From contig NZ_CP068983.1 in NCBI RefSeq assembly GCF_016801025.1, forward strand, positions 4,146,501 through 4,210,500: a stretch of DNA of 64,000 nt, given 5' to 3'. A program made the translations under genes and the position numbers. Below the pieces are notes generated by a model. It searched no databases, was not told where the DNA came from, and saw only the letters and a program-made list of their open reading frames with translations. The DNA is from Paradevosia shaoguanensis (GTDB lineage: Bacteria > Pseudomonadota > Alphaproteobacteria > Rhizobiales > Devosiaceae). Below are positions 20,690 to 30,434 of this stretch, in pieces. Each line of letters starts with the position of its first letter. The first letter of the stretch is position 1.

Positions 20690-23083
20690 TCAGTTCGTGA
20701 CGATGCAGTCGCCGCGGGCCGACTTGATCTGGCTGCAGAGGTAGTTGGCGCTCTGCATGGAATCGGTCGGGACGCGGACGCGGTAGTAGACGCCCTTGGC
20801 ACCCAGGTCGACACGCTGCACTTCGGGCAGCACGCCACCAAGGATCTTGCCGTAGCGCTGGTTGATATCGACCAGCGACTGGCGCGCCACGCCCTCGTCG
20901 CGCTGCGAGGAAAGCTGCACATAGGCTGCCGCCTGCGTGCCGGAATTGGACGTCGCCGCCGGAGCCGGCGTCTGCGGCTGGGTGGCCTGGGCCGCCAGCG
21001 CGCCGATCGGATCGTTGACCACGGCATTGACCGCATTGGTCGGCTGCGGGCCGATGGCCGCAGTCTGCCGGTTGGTCATGCGCGGACGCGGCACGGGCGC
21101 CACCGTGCCCGGAGGCGTAACGTTCTCGGGCGCAATCGTCGTCGCCGTCGCGTCAGCTGTCGGCGCGGCTGGCTGGGTCGAAGTCTGGGCGCCCGCCAAC
21201 GGCGCAGGCGTCGTCGCCGGCTGGTTGGCAGCCGCGGTCAGCAGGTCGCTGTTGTCGAGCGTGGCATTGGGCACCGCCGGGACGTTCGGACGATCGACGG
21301 GAAGCTGCTGGCCACCGGCCAGGGCATCGTCGGCGTTGACGATCGTGCCGTCGGGACGAACGGTGACCGTGCGCACCTTGCGGTTCGCCAGGCCTTCGTC
21401 GCCATTGACTTCGGTCGGTGCGATGGCCGCGACATTCGCGGTGTCACCGGTCTGGTCGCGCGAAACGAGCTGCTCGGCCGCCGGATTGGCGTTGCCGCCC
21501 GACAATTCGTTGAGCACCACCGAGGCCGGCGGCGTATCGGTCGTCGTCGGATTGGCTGGCGGCGGTTCCTTGACGGGCGAAGCGTCAGCGGTCAGCACGG
21601 GGGCCGTACCGTCGCCACCACCGACATTATTGCCCAGGATCCAGTAGAGACCGCCGCCCGCAACCACGAGCAGCGCCAGCGCGGCGCCAAGCCCAATGAG
21701 CGGACGGGCCGAACGGCTGCTGAACGCAGCCTTGCGCGGCTTCGCAGCAGGAGCCTCGATCGGGGCAGCCTTGATGCGCTCCTCGCCGGACGCCGGCGGA
21801 ACGCGACCTGCCTCGGCCCCGCTCGCAGCGGCAGCCGCGAGGATTGCAGCTTCGGCGCCGCCGCGGTCGTCGCGAATGGGACGTGCGGTGGCACGCGGAA
21901 TCGGAGAAGGACCACGCGCCGCCGGAATGGGCGAGGACGGACCACGGGTCTCGATCTTGGCCGCCGCTTCGTGGCGGATCGAGGAGCCGATAAGGCTCTC
22001 GATCTCATCCATCGGATCCATCGGTGCTTCGGGCGCCGCGGGCCTGGTTTCGGCAACGGGAGCGGTCGGAGCAACCGGTGTGGCCTGCGACGGCTTGGCG
22101 TTCGAGCCAACGCCAAAGACCGGCGGCACGGCGAAACGATCGCTCTGCGACTTCGGCTGCGCGGTGAAATTCACGGCGCGCAGGAACGGCTTGGGAGCGG
22201 GCTCCTTGGCGGCAGGCTCGGGCTCGGCCGTCGACGACTGCACCGTGCTGGTGCCTTCGTCGCCCGCCGGATGATCCTCGACCGGAGTAGCCGGCGTCGC
22301 ATCGCTGAGTTCGGCGGCGATGAGATCGGCAATCGCGTCGTGGCTATCTTCGACCGGAGCCGGCGCGACAGGCGCCTTCTCGGCTACCGGCTCGGAAATC
22401 TTGGCAGTGCCGAAACCGAAATCGAAATCATGGGTCGTAAAGGCGACCGGCTCGCTCTTGGCTGGCTCGTTGTTGACCGCTGGCTCAGGCGCACGCGAAA
22501 GCTGCGCCGGAGGGGCGACGATGGGCTCGGGGCGCGGCGCTTCAGCCCTGGGCATCTCGACGCGCGGCGAGTCAGGCCGGTGGGCCTCTGCCTTGGGTGC
22601 TTCGGGAACAGGACGGGCCGGCGCCACGAAGGACGGCATGGGATTGGCTGCCTGCGGGCGCTCGACCACAGGCTCGGCGCGCTGTGCGACGGGCTCGGCG
22701 ACAACAGGATTGTCGACGCGCGGCGCAGCCGGGCGCGGCTCCATGACCGGCTCCTGGCGAACGGGCTCAGCCGGCTTTTCGGCGGGACGGCTAAGCCGAT
22801 CCTGCCAATTCACCAGCGGCGTCGGATGCAGGCTATCGGCCGCCTTGGGAGGCGCGCCGAAATCGAAGCTGAACTTTTCGTCGGATGATGCGTTTTCAGG
22901 CGGACCGGGAATACGAACGCCCGCAGCAGGCTTGGCCTCCTGCGGCGCAGCAGCCTCAGGCTCGGGCGCAGGGGCCGGCTGTGCCGGCCGCGCATCCGAT
23001 GCCATCATGCGCGCGAGTTCGGCAATCAGGTCGTCCGAACCATCGGATTGACCAGTCGATTGCTGCGGTTTGGCTGTGCTCAT
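20690..23083 (-). CDS. SPOR-domain inner-membrane protein with long Pro/Ala-rich cytoplasmic region
   Basis: Predicted division or peptidoglycan-associated protein. 797 residues. The first 440 or so are Pro/Ala/Glu-rich and probably disordered, with short islands such as DDLIAELARMMA and EKFSFDFGAPPK. One membrane helix follows (IGLGAALALLVVAGGGLYWI, about residues 458-480), then a Thr/Pro/Ala-rich periplasmic linker. The C-terminal SPOR domain is AAYVQLSSQRDEGVARQSLV to SARGDCIVTN. SPOR domains bind denuded glycan strands at the septum. It lies between argS and scpA as in rhizobia. The linker gives no further clue. Confidence 0.88.
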   Translation of the reverse strand: MSTAKPQQSTGQSDGSDDLIAELARMMASDARPAQPAPAPEPEAAAPQEAKPAAGVRIPGPPENASSDEKFSFDFGAPPKAADSLHPTPLVNWQDRLSRPAEKPAEPVRQEPVMEPRPAAPRVDNPVVAEPVAQRAEPVVERPQAANPMPSFVAPARPVPEAPKAEAHRPDSPRVEMPRAEAPRPEPIVAPPAQLSRAPEPAVNNEPAKSEPVAFTTHDFDFGFGTAKISEPVAEKAPVAPAPVEDSHDAIADLIAAELSDATPATPVEDHPAGDEGTSTVQSSTAEPEPAAKEPAPKPFLRAVNFTAQPKSQSDRFAVPPVFGVGSNAKPSQATPVAPTAPVAETRPAAPEAPMDPMDEIESLIGSSIRHEAAAKIETRGPSSPIPAARGPSPIPRATARPIRDDRGGAEAAILAAAAASGAEAGRVPPASGEERIKAAPIEAPAAKPRKAAFSSRSARPLIGLGAALALLVVAGGGLYWILGNNVGGGDGTAPVLTADASPVKEPPPANPTTTDTPPASVVLNELSGGNANPAAEQLVSRDQTGDTANVAAIAPTEVNGDEGLANRKVRTVTVRPDGTIVNADDALAGGQQLPVDRPNVPAVPNATLDNSDLLTAAANQPATTPAPLAGAQTSTQPAAPTADATATTIAPENVTPPGTVAPVPRPRMTNRQTAAIGPQPTNAVNAVVNDPIGALAAQATQPQTPAPAATSNSGTQAAAYVQLSSQRDEGVARQSLVDINQRYGKILGGVLPEVQRVDLGAKGVYYRVRVPTDSMQSANYLCSQIKSARGDCIVTN

Positions 23084-23167
23084 TAAGCAGCGCCCCTAGT
23101 AATTGTCTCTCGGAAACTCAGGCCCCCGCCGAGGTTTTCCGCTAGTCAGCACGCCAATGCGCCCGAA

Positions 23168-24913
23168 TTATGAAAGCTCCTCTGGCGCCGACACTCCCAA
23201 TAGTGTCAGACCATTGAGCAGTACCTGTCGGACCGCATCGACCAATGCGAGTCGTGCAAGCGTGAGTTTCGGTTGCTCAACGTTAACAAACCGTAATTGT
23301 GGATCTTCCTTGCCTTTCGCCCAGAACGCGTGGAAGGCCGCGGCAACATCATGCAAGTAAAACGCGATACGATGCGGCTCGTGAGCGACCGCCGCAGCAG
23401 CAACGGTGCGCGGCCAGGCCGCCAATACTCTGATCAGTTCCAGCTCGGCCGGATGCACCAACAGCCCGAGATCGGCCGCCTTGATCGTGGCGTCGGAGAG
23501 ATCGAGCGCCGGCAGATCGCGCGCAGCCGTCCGGAACACCGAGAACGCCCGGGCATGCGCATACTGCACGTAGAAGACCGGGTTGTCGCGGGTCTGTTCC
23601 TTGACCAGCGCGAAATCGAAATCCATGGCCGCGTCGTTCCGGCGGAACAGCAGCATGAAGCGCGTGGCGTCCGGCCCCACTTCGTCCACGACATCGGCGA
23701 GCGTCACGAGATCGCCCGAGCGCTTGGACATCTTCACGGGCTCGCCGTTCCGCAGCAGCCGCACGAGCTGGCAGATGCGCACGTCGATTTCGGCCTCGCC
23801 CAGCGAAACCGCCTTAACCGCCGCCTGCAACCGCTTGATATACCCGGAGTGATCGGCCCCGAGCACATTGACCATGTGGTTGAACCCACGCAGGTACTTG
23901 TTGCGGTGGTAAGCGATGTCGGCCGCGAAATAGGTGTAGGAGCCGTCGGACTTGATCAGCGCGCGATCGGTATCGTCGCCGTAATCCTTGGCGCGGAAGA
24001 GGGTCTGCTCGCGATCTTCCCAATCCTCGGGCGTCTTGCCCTTGGGCGCCTCGAGCCGGCCCTGGTAGACCATGCCGCGATCCCGCAGCCATTGCAGCGT
24101 CAGGTCGATATCACCGCCCTGCCCGTGCAGTGTCTTCTCGGAGAAGAACACGTCGTGCTTGATGCCGAGCTTAGCAAGGTCGGCCTTGATGAGCTCAAGC
24201 ATTGCCGCCAGCGCCCGTTCCTTGACGAGCGGCAACACGGCGGCCTCGTCATCCTTGAGCAGCCGGTCGCCGAATTCTTCAGCCAGCGCCTTGCCGACGG
24301 GAACGAGGTAGTCGCCCGGATAGAAGCCCGGCGGAATCTCGATCTTCTCGCCCAGCGCCTCGCGGTAGCGCATGAGCGCGGAGCGCGCGAGCACCTCCAC
24401 CTGCCCGCCGGCATCGTTGATGTAGTATTCGCGCGTCACGTCGTAGCCGGTGAAGGCCATGAGCGATGCCAGCGTATCGCCATAGACGGCGCCGCGGGTG
24501 TGCCCCACATGCATGGGCCCGGTCGGATTGGCCGACACGTATTCGATATTGACCTTCTCGCCGGCGCCGACATTGGAGCGCCCGAAATTGTCGCCCTCGC
24601 TGCCGATCGACTTGAGCACCTGCTGCCAGACATGATCCGCGAGCCGGAAATTGAGGAAACCCGGGCCCGCGACTTCAACCGAAGCCACGTCATGATCGTG
24701 CTTGAAATGCTCGGCGAGCGCCGTCGCCACCTCACGCGGGTTCTTGCCCAGCGGCTTGGCGACGACCATCGCGGCGTTGCTCGAAATGTCGCCATGCCCG
24801 GCATCTCGCGGCGGCTCGACCACAAATCGGCTCAGCAGCGCCTTGTCGAGCTCGGGAAAGAGCACGTGCAGCGCAGCGGCGATGCGTGTCGAGAAAAGCG
24901 CGAAGACGTCCAT
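23168..24913 (-). CDS. argS: Arginyl-tRNA synthetase
   Basis: Class I synthetase charging tRNA-Arg. 581 residues. The HIGH-type motif is in [20 protein letters not shown]; the KMSKS-type motif is KMSKRSGD. The N-terminal Add-1 domain has [17 protein letters not shown] and the C-terminal anticodon-binding domain ends [12 protein letters not shown] start at the ATG of [15 protein letters not shown] (24911-24913); extra codons upstream run back almost into dgt and show no homology. It lies 31 bases after dgt. Confidence 0.96.
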   Translation of the reverse strand: MDVFALFSTRIAAALHVLFPELDKALLSRFVVEPPRDAGHGDISSNAAMVVAKPLGKNPREVATALAEHFKHDHDVASVEVAGPGFLNFRLADHVWQQVLKSIGSEGDNFGRSNVGAGEKVNIEYVSANPTGPMHVGHTRGAVYGDTLASLMAFTGYDVTREYYINDAGGQVEVLARSALMRYREALGEKIEIPPGFYPGDYLVPVGKALAEEFGDRLLKDDEAAVLPLVKERALAAMLELIKADLAKLGIKHDVFFSEKTLHGQGGDIDLTLQWLRDRGMVYQGRLEAPKGKTPEDWEDREQTLFRAKDYGDDTDRALIKSDGSYTYFAADIAYHRNKYLRGFNHMVNVLGADHSGYIKRLQAAVKAVSLGEAEIDVRICQLVRLLRNGEPVKMSKRSGDLVTLADVVDEVGPDATRFMLLFRRNDAAMDFDFALVKEQTRDNPVFYVQYAHARAFSVFRTAARDLPALDLSDATIKAADLGLLVHPAELELIRVLAAWPRTVAAAAVAHEPHRIAFYLHDVAAAFHAFWAKGKEDPQLRFVNVEQPKLTLARLALVDAVRQVLLNGLTLLGVSAPEELS

Positions 24914-24944
24914 GGTAAACCCGTTGATGGAAAGGCTAGCCGGG

Positions 24945-26138
24945 TTAGCGGAATTCCGGGCGAGCGTCAAACAAACGGGCATATTCGTCAAGCGCGTACG
25001 GGTCCGTCATGCCGGCCACGAAGTCGGCGACGACCCGCGCCCTGCCCGCATCGTCCCCGGCACGCGCGGCCATCTCGCCCCAGCGCCCGGGCATGCCTCC
25101 GTCTTCGAAATAGCGGTCGAAAAGCGCCGCAACCACGGCCTCTCCGCGCCGCACCGGCTCCATCACGTTCTCATGCCGGTAGACATTCTCGAAGAGGAAG
25201 CGCTTGAGCCCGAGTTCGTCCTCGGCGACGCTTGCCGAGAAGCGGATAAGCGCCTGCCCGGCCCGTCGCACGTCATCGGCGTTCTGCGGCTCCACCATCG
25301 CGATCGCGCTCGATGAGGTGACGATCACATTCTCGATGCTGCGTGTGATGAGTCGGCGCTGGATCTCATGGGTCTGCCGGCTGGGCTCGATATCGGGCCA
25401 GAGCTCGAGCACTTCGCGCACGATGGCACCCACCAGCGGCACGTCCATGAGCTGCGGCAGCGACAGCAGGCCGGCGCGCAATGCGTCGTCGATGTCATGG
25501 GCGTTGTAGGCAATATCGTCGGCAATCGCCGCCGTCTGCGCCTCAAGGCTCGCATAGCTGGTCAGTTGCAGCGGCGCATTGACGGGGATTTCGTCGAGCC
25601 CGGGCGGCAGGCCCTCCTTGACGTAGCGCCCCACGGGATTGCCCGCCTCGTCGATCAGCGGACCATTGTGCTTGAGGATGCCTTCAAGCGTTTCCCAGGT
25701 GAGGTTGAGGCCATCATGGGCCGCATAGCGGTTTTCGAGCAGCGTCACGACGCGGAGCGCCTGCACATTATGGTCGAACCCGCCCCATCGTGCCATCTTG
25801 TCGTGGAGCACGCGCTCGCCGGCATGCCCGAACGGCGTGTGGCCAAGGTCATGGGCAAGCGCCACCGCCTCGGCAAGGTCCTCATTGAGGGCGAGAGCCC
25901 GCGCCATCGAGCGCGCCATCTGGCTCACTTCGAGCGTATGCGTCAGCCGCGTGCGGAAATGCTGGCCTTCGTGATGCAGGAAAACCTGGGTCTTGTGCTG
26001 CAGGCGCCGGAAGGCGGTCGAATGGATGATCCGGTCGCGATCGCGCTGGAATTCCGAGCGCGTCGGGCTTGGCCCGGGGCTGAAAAGTCGGCCCCGGCTC
26101 TGCTCGGGATCGGAGGCATAGGGAGCAAGCTCACTCAC
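24945..26138 (-). CDS. dgt: dGTPase-like HD-domain triphosphohydrolase
   Basis: Hydrolyses dNTPs (dGTP in the founding member) to nucleosides and triphosphate. 397 residues. HD-domain metal ligands are visible: [36 protein letters not shown] and [15 protein letters not shown]. The start [20 protein letters not shown] is diagnostic of the Dgt family. I chose the GTG giving [17 protein letters not shown], the usual beginning in relatives; a TTG eight codons upstream is possible but has no ribosome binding site. Divergent from erpA, upstream of argS. Confidence 0.93.
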   Translation of the reverse strand: MSELAPYASDPEQSRGRLFSPGPSPTRSEFQRDRDRIIHSTAFRRLQHKTQVFLHHEGQHFRTRLTHTLEVSQMARSMARALALNEDLAEAVALAHDLGHTPFGHAGERVLHDKMARWGGFDHNVQALRVVTLLENRYAAHDGLNLTWETLEGILKHNGPLIDEAGNPVGRYVKEGLPPGLDEIPVNAPLQLTSYASLEAQTAAIADDIAYNAHDIDDALRAGLLSLPQLMDVPLVGAIVREVLELWPDIEPSRQTHEIQRRLITRSIENVIVTSSSAIAMVEPQNADDVRRAGQALIRFSASVAEDELGLKRFLFENVYRHENVMEPVRRGEAVVAALFDRYFEDGGMPGRWGEMAARAGDDAGRARVVADFVAGMTDPYALDEYARLFDARPEFR

Positions 26139-26219
26139 GATTGACGACGAGCCTCTTTTCAAGTCGATACAAGGTTATTATTTTAAACTGCCCTCCCAGC
26201 AAACGGGCCGGAAAGCAAG

Positions 26220-26570
26220 ATGACCGAATCCCTAGCCCCCGTAAACGACGTCACCATGACCGATCGTGCCGCAAAGCGCATTGCGCGCATCCTTTCCAAG
26301 GAACCGGAAGGGACCGTGCTGCGCATCTCCGTTTCCGGCGGCGGCTGTTCAGGTTTCCAGTACGAATACAATCTCGTGCAGGAAGAGGCTGGGGCCGATG
26401 ACCTCGTGCTGACCAAGGACAGCGCAAAGGTCCTCATCGATTCGCTCAGCCTCGAATTCATGGGCGGCGCGCAGATCGATTTCGCCGACGATCTCATCGG
26501 CCAGGCGTTCCAGATCAAGAACCCCAATGCCGTCGCTTCGTGCGGCTGCGGCACCAGCTTCGCCATCTGA
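26220..26570 (+). CDS. erpA: Iron-sulfur cluster insertion protein ErpA
   Basis: A-type carrier that delivers Fe-S clusters to apoproteins. 116 residues with the three conserved cysteines: one in VSGGGCSGFQYEY and the pair in SCGCGTSF near the C-terminus. Divergent from dgt, as in rhizobia. Usually xthA comes next; here a serine hydrolase gene is placed between them. Confidence 0.93.
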   Translation: MTESLAPVNDVTMTDRAAKRIARILSKEPEGTVLRISVSGGGCSGFQYEYNLVQEEAGADDLVLTKDSAKVLIDSLSLEFMGGAQIDFADDLIGQAFQIKNPNAVASCGCGTSFAI

Positions 26571-26635
26571 ATCGACTTCCAGTCCGGGCCAATCTACGTT
26601 TTCCTCCTTTGGCTGATTTGCTTTAGGGGATGCCA

Positions 26636-27757
26636 ATGGATTTGCAGACTCGGCTCGACGGCGCCATCGAGGGTGCTATTTCGCGCGGCAGGATCGTAGG
26701 CGCCGTTCTTCTTCTCGCGCGTCACGGCGAGGTCATCTATCGCCGGGCGGCTGGCCATTTCGACCGCGAAGCCGGCAAACCCATGCGCGAAGACGCGATC
26801 TTCCGGCTCGCCTCGGTCACCAAGCCCCTGGTCGCCGCCACCGCGCTTGCCCAGGTCGAACGCGGCCTGCTCGGCCTCGACAATGCGGTGGCCGACTACC
26901 TGCCCTATTTTCGCCCGCGCCTCGCCGACGGCACCGAGCCGGCTATCCGCATCCGACACCTGCTCACGCATACATCCGGCCTCGGCTACGAATACCCAGG
27001 CGACCCCGAGATCAACACGGGCCTCCTCGAAACCGACTTCGACTTCGAGGAGAACTTCACCCGCCTCGCCGGACAGCCCCTGTTCTTCGAGCCCGGCAGC
27101 CGCTGGGAATACTCTCTTGCCGTTGATGTTCTGGGCGCGATCGTCGCCGGCGTGCATGGCTCCACTCTCCACGACGCGCTGGCGCACTACATCACCGGCC
27201 CTTTGCAGATGCGCGATACCGGCTTCCATGTCACAGACAACGGACGCCTCGCGCCGCCCTATGCCGATGCCTCGCCCCAGCCCATCCGCATGCCCGACCC
27301 GCATACCGTGACCAATAGCAAGGATGAGAGCACCTCCTTCTCGCCCGGCCGCATCTTCAACCGTCGCGCCTTCCAGTCAGGCGGCGCCGGCGCGGTCGGC
27401 ACGGCAGGCGACTTGCTGCGCTTCTTCGAGGCCATCCGCACGGGCGGCACGCCGATTCTCCTCAACGAGACGGTGGCGCAGGCCGTGCAGAACCAGATCA
27501 GCGACGTACCGCGCCGCGAGGAAGATGCGGGCCGCCGTTTCGGCTGGCTCGGCTCGGTTCTTGTGGACCCAAGCGTGGCAGGAAGCCCGCAGGGCGCCGG
27601 CACCATCGACTGGGGCGGCATTTACGGGCATAGCTGGTTCGTCGATCCCGTGGCCGGCTACACCATGATCTCGATGACCAACACCGCTGTGGAAGGCTGC
27701 ACCGGCAGCTATCCCGACGAGATCATCGATGCCATCTACGATCGCCAGCCAGACTGA
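26636..27757 (+). CDS. Serine hydrolase of the beta-lactamase / EstB-like family
   Basis: Predicted cytoplasmic esterase or peptidase with the class C beta-lactamase fold. 373 residues, no signal peptide. The Ser-x-x-Lys motif is SVTK (Ser60, Lys63), the Tyr motif is YSL (Tyr159) and the third motif region is WGGIYGHSWFVDP in place of Lys-Thr-Gly. LLTHTSGLGYEY is the usual family marker. The ATG at 26636 has AGGGGA five bases before it; an ATG two codons earlier overlaps that site. It lies 65 bases after erpA and 16 before xthA. The lack of a signal peptide argues against antibiotic resistance. Substrate unknown. Confidence 0.87.
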   Translation: MDLQTRLDGAIEGAISRGRIVGAVLLLARHGEVIYRRAAGHFDREAGKPMREDAIFRLASVTKPLVAATALAQVERGLLGLDNAVADYLPYFRPRLADGTEPAIRIRHLLTHTSGLGYEYPGDPEINTGLLETDFDFEENFTRLAGQPLFFEPGSRWEYSLAVDVLGAIVAGVHGSTLHDALAHYITGPLQMRDTGFHVTDNGRLAPPYADASPQPIRMPDPHTVTNSKDESTSFSPGRIFNRRAFQSGGAGAVGTAGDLLRFFEAIRTGGTPILLNETVAQAVQNQISDVPRREEDAGRRFGWLGSVLVDPSVAGSPQGAGTIDWGGIYGHSWFVDPVAGYTMISMTNTAVEGCTGSYPDEIIDAIYDRQPD

Positions 27758-27773
27758 ACCCGAGGAGCGCACG

Positions 27774-28553
27774 ATGCGGATTGCCACCTGGAACATCAAC
27801 GGCGTCAGGGCCCGCGAAGGCGCCCTCAAGCAGTTCCTCAAGGAATACCAGCCCGACATCCTGTGCCTCCAGGAGATCAAGACAGTCGATGAAGGCTTCC
27901 CAGTCGCCGAGGTCGAGGGCATGGGCTACAACGTGGCCACCCATGGCCAGAAGAGCTGGAACGGCGTCGCCATCCTCTCCAAGATGCCCGCCGACGAGAT
28001 CACCCGCGGCCTGCCCGGCGATGATTCCGACGAACAGGCGCGGCTCATCGAGGGCGTTTTCTCCGTCGAGGGCGGTGCCATCCGCGTCTGCAACATCTAC
28101 CTGCCCAACGGCAATCCGGTGGACAGCGAGAAATTCCCCTACAAGCTCGCCTGGATGGAACGGCTGATCGCCTTTGTCGAAGAGCGCCTCACCTATGAGG
28201 AGCCGTTCATCCTGCTCGGCGACTTCAACCTGATCCCCGCCCCCATCGATGCTCACGACCCGCAGGCCTGGTGGGGCGACGCCCTCTTCCGCCCGGAAAG
28301 CCTCGAAAAGTTCCGCGCTCTCGCCAATCTCGGCCTGACCGACGCCCTGCGCGCCACGACCGACGAAGCCGCCTATACCTTCTGGGACTTCCAGGCCGGC
28401 GCCTGGCGCCGCAATGCCGGCATTCGCATCGACCACCTGATGCTTTCGCCCCAGGCCGCCGACCGGCTGGAAAACGTGACGGTACACAAGGACGTCCGCG
28501 GCTGGGACAAGCCAAGCGATCACGTGCCGGTGGAAGGCGAGTTCACGTTCTAG
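27774..28553 (+). CDS. xthA: Exodeoxyribonuclease III / AP endonuclease
   Basis: Cuts DNA at abasic sites and degrades 3' ends in base excision repair. 259 residues. Catalytic elements are all present: MRIATWNINGVRAR with the Asn, CLQEIKT with the metal-binding Glu, YLPNGNP, LLGDFNLIP, IDHLMLS and WDKPSDHVPV with the final Asp-His. The ATG at 27774 follows GAGGAGCGCACG, a good ribosome binding site. It is 16 bases after the serine hydrolase and could be co-transcribed with it. Confidence 0.95.
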   Translation: MRIATWNINGVRAREGALKQFLKEYQPDILCLQEIKTVDEGFPVAEVEGMGYNVATHGQKSWNGVAILSKMPADEITRGLPGDDSDEQARLIEGVFSVEGGAIRVCNIYLPNGNPVDSEKFPYKLAWMERLIAFVEERLTYEEPFILLGDFNLIPAPIDAHDPQAWWGDALFRPESLEKFRALANLGLTDALRATTDEAAYTFWDFQAGAWRRNAGIRIDHLMLSPQAADRLENVTVHKDVRGWDKPSDHVPVEGEFTF

Positions 28554-28580
28554 AGCGGCCGCGACCGCGAACCGCCCCCC

Positions 28581-28613
28581 AAAAACAAAAAAGGCCCGGC
28601 TTGCGCCGGACCT
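28581..28613 (-). terminator. Terminator of the Sel1-repeat gene
   Basis: Read on the minus strand: AGGTCCGGCG, loop, GCCGGGCCT followed by TTTTTTGTTTTT. It lies about 20 bases beyond the stop of the Sel1-repeat gene and also closes the convergent xthA region. Confidence 0.7.
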
Positions 28614-28634
28614 CACACTCCGCCCTGCCACCGC

Positions 28635-29576
28635 TCAGTGCGCGGTGAATTGCGGCCCATATTTCTTGACCATCTTGCCGGCATCCGTGCGCTCCTCTGG
28701 CGTTGCCAGCGACATGGCGCTCGTCAGCAGGTCGTTGACCCAGCCTTCGTCGGCCGTGCCCACCGTGCTGCGGTGCGCCAGCGTCAGCCACATCAGGCCT
28801 TCGGCCGGCTGCGCCTGGATGCCCTCGCCGTTGAACAGCAGGTCACCCAGCTTGGCCTGGGCCGCCACGTGCCCCTTGCGAGCCGCCAGCGACAGCCAGC
28901 GCGCGCCCTGGAGCGGGTTGATACCGACCTTGTCGTCCTCGAGGAACAACTCACCCACGCGATACTGCGCGTCGGCATCGCCGAAATAGGTCGCCGCATG
29001 CATCAGCAGGGCATAGGAGCGCCCCTCATCGGCCGCAATGCCGGCGTCGGGCAGGCCTTCCTTGTAGTATTCGCCGACCTTGACGAAGGACTGGGCCACG
29101 ATATCGGCCTCAAGCCCCTTGGGTGCGGCATCCGCATGGTCGTTGGCGATCTGGGAGAAATAGCCGAACGCCTTGACCGGGTCCTTCTCCACGCCCTCGC
29201 CGTTCTCGTACATCATGCCGAGACGGTAGAGGGCCATGGGCTGGCCGGCATCGGCGGCGCCCTGCAGCGCCGACATCAAGGCCTCGTTGGATACGCCGCC
29301 ACCGGCGCCATCGAGCATATTGGCCATGTTGAGCGCGGCGTCGGCCGCAGTCTGGCCGGTCGCGGCATCCGCAACGGCGGGCGGCGGGTCCTTGGGAGGC
29401 AACGGCGCCCCCATCATGTCGTGAGGCGGCATAGGCGCAGCCATCATGCCAGATGGCGCACCTGGAGCCTGCATGGCAGCGTCCTGGGCCCAGGCCGGCA
29501 GCGCGGTACCCGCACCTGCGAACACCGAGGCCACCGTAACGGAAATCAGGGCCGATCTAACCCCAAATGTCCGCAT
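28635..29576 (-). CDS. Exported Sel1/TPR-repeat protein, ExoR-like
   Basis: 313 residues. A signal peptide (MRTFGVRSALISVTVASVFA to AWAQ) is followed by a Met/Pro-rich stretch and at least four Sel1-type repeats: MALYRLGMMYENGEGVEKDP, SFVKVGEYYKEGLP, ADAQYRVGELFLEDDKVG, VAAQAKLGDLLFNGEGI. Rhizobial ExoR has the same build and, as I recall, the same place beside xthA. ExoR is a periplasmic inhibitor of the ExoS sensor kinase and so controls exopolysaccharide, motility and the acid response. The Met/Pro-rich insert (PSGMMAAPMPPHDMMGAPLP) is unusual. The ExoR assignment rests on architecture and synteny. Start chosen at the ATG that gives the signal peptide. Confidence 0.75.
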   Translation of the reverse strand: MRTFGVRSALISVTVASVFAGAGTALPAWAQDAAMQAPGAPSGMMAAPMPPHDMMGAPLPPKDPPPAVADAATGQTAADAALNMANMLDGAGGGVSNEALMSALQGAADAGQPMALYRLGMMYENGEGVEKDPVKAFGYFSQIANDHADAAPKGLEADIVAQSFVKVGEYYKEGLPDAGIAADEGRSYALLMHAATYFGDADAQYRVGELFLEDDKVGINPLQGARWLSLAARKGHVAAQAKLGDLLFNGEGIQAQPAEGLMWLTLAHRSTVGTADEGWVNDLLTSAMSLATPEERTDAGKMVKKYGPQFTAH

Positions 29577-30434
29577 GACACTCCTTCGCGCCCTCGTCAC
29601 AGGCTCCGACCGCACCCCAGTGCGTCATTCGGGCCTGCTGGGCAAACATCCAATCCATCCCAGAAACGATCTGGGTCTCGCGCGGCGCCCAATCACGCTT
29701 ACGCCGCTCAAACTCTTGCCTGGCATCGGAAGCGCCGCAAAACGCCTTCGACTTCAGAGTGATCAAGTCGCCATCCCGTGGGAGTGCGATAGGGCCGCAA
29801 GTAGCCGTTTCGGGCAAAAGCCCGACACAGTACCCCCGCATTGCCCCCGAAAACTGGCTGCCGACATCCTGGGCGACGTGTTCGCCTTCGCCGAAGCCTG
29901 AAATTGCCGCTGTTACAGCCGGCACATCATTTGCCCCTCGCCCATCCCGAAAGCGTTTCACGGAAGTGCGGAAGCTATGTCTATGGCTGTACGCGTGATT
30001 TGTGACCGGATTTAAGCAAACTCGTGCCCGAACCAAGCCATTTGCCGCCTGATCGCCGCGAGGGCTGGACCCGATGCGCCGCGGCAACACCCGCGCCGCT
30101 GCCCCGGACAATTCCTGTCCGCGACGAGCCGGCATGGCCTGCCTCTCAAAGCGCCGAGCGATGCTCAATCCAATCCCCCTTGCCCACCCCGGATGCGCCG
30201 GATGGGACCAAGTTGCCGGGGACGGATAAGGTGAATCGAACGCCTGCACATGCAGCCGCCTTACGATACCGCCCCCAGTACCGGTCTCCGGTCGGTTTTA
30301 GGTGAGATTGTGGCGCGGACCATGGCCAAATGGTTGACGCCCGGGACCTTGCGCGGGATTCAGCCCTTGTGTTGCACAAACAGCACGCAGCGCAGGGCCC
30401 GCGTCATGCAGGGCCACCTGCTCGCAAGCGAGCG
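29577..30434. other. Gene-poor stretch of about 860 bases
   Basis: No convincing gene. The best candidate is a minus-strand frame from an ATG at 29841 to a TAG at 29557 (94 residues, five Cys: YCVGLL, ATCGP, AFCGAS, GACDE, KECHAD). It would overlap the start of the ExoR-like gene by 20 bases and has no clear ribosome binding site. The stretch probably holds the promoter of the ExoR-like gene. The half nearer the outer membrane protein gene shows only short frames without recognisable features. Confidence 0.4.

Noticed and set aside
19886-22888. Plus-strand open frame of 1000 codons opposite scpA and the SPOR gene
   Set aside because: Arg/Gly-rich shadow of the Pro/Ala-rich SPOR gene; no start signal or recognisable domain.
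26636-27757. Antibiotic-resistance beta-lactamase
   Set aside because: It has SVTK but no signal peptide and no Lys-Thr-Gly box, and is closer to EstB-like esterases; resistance should not be inferred.
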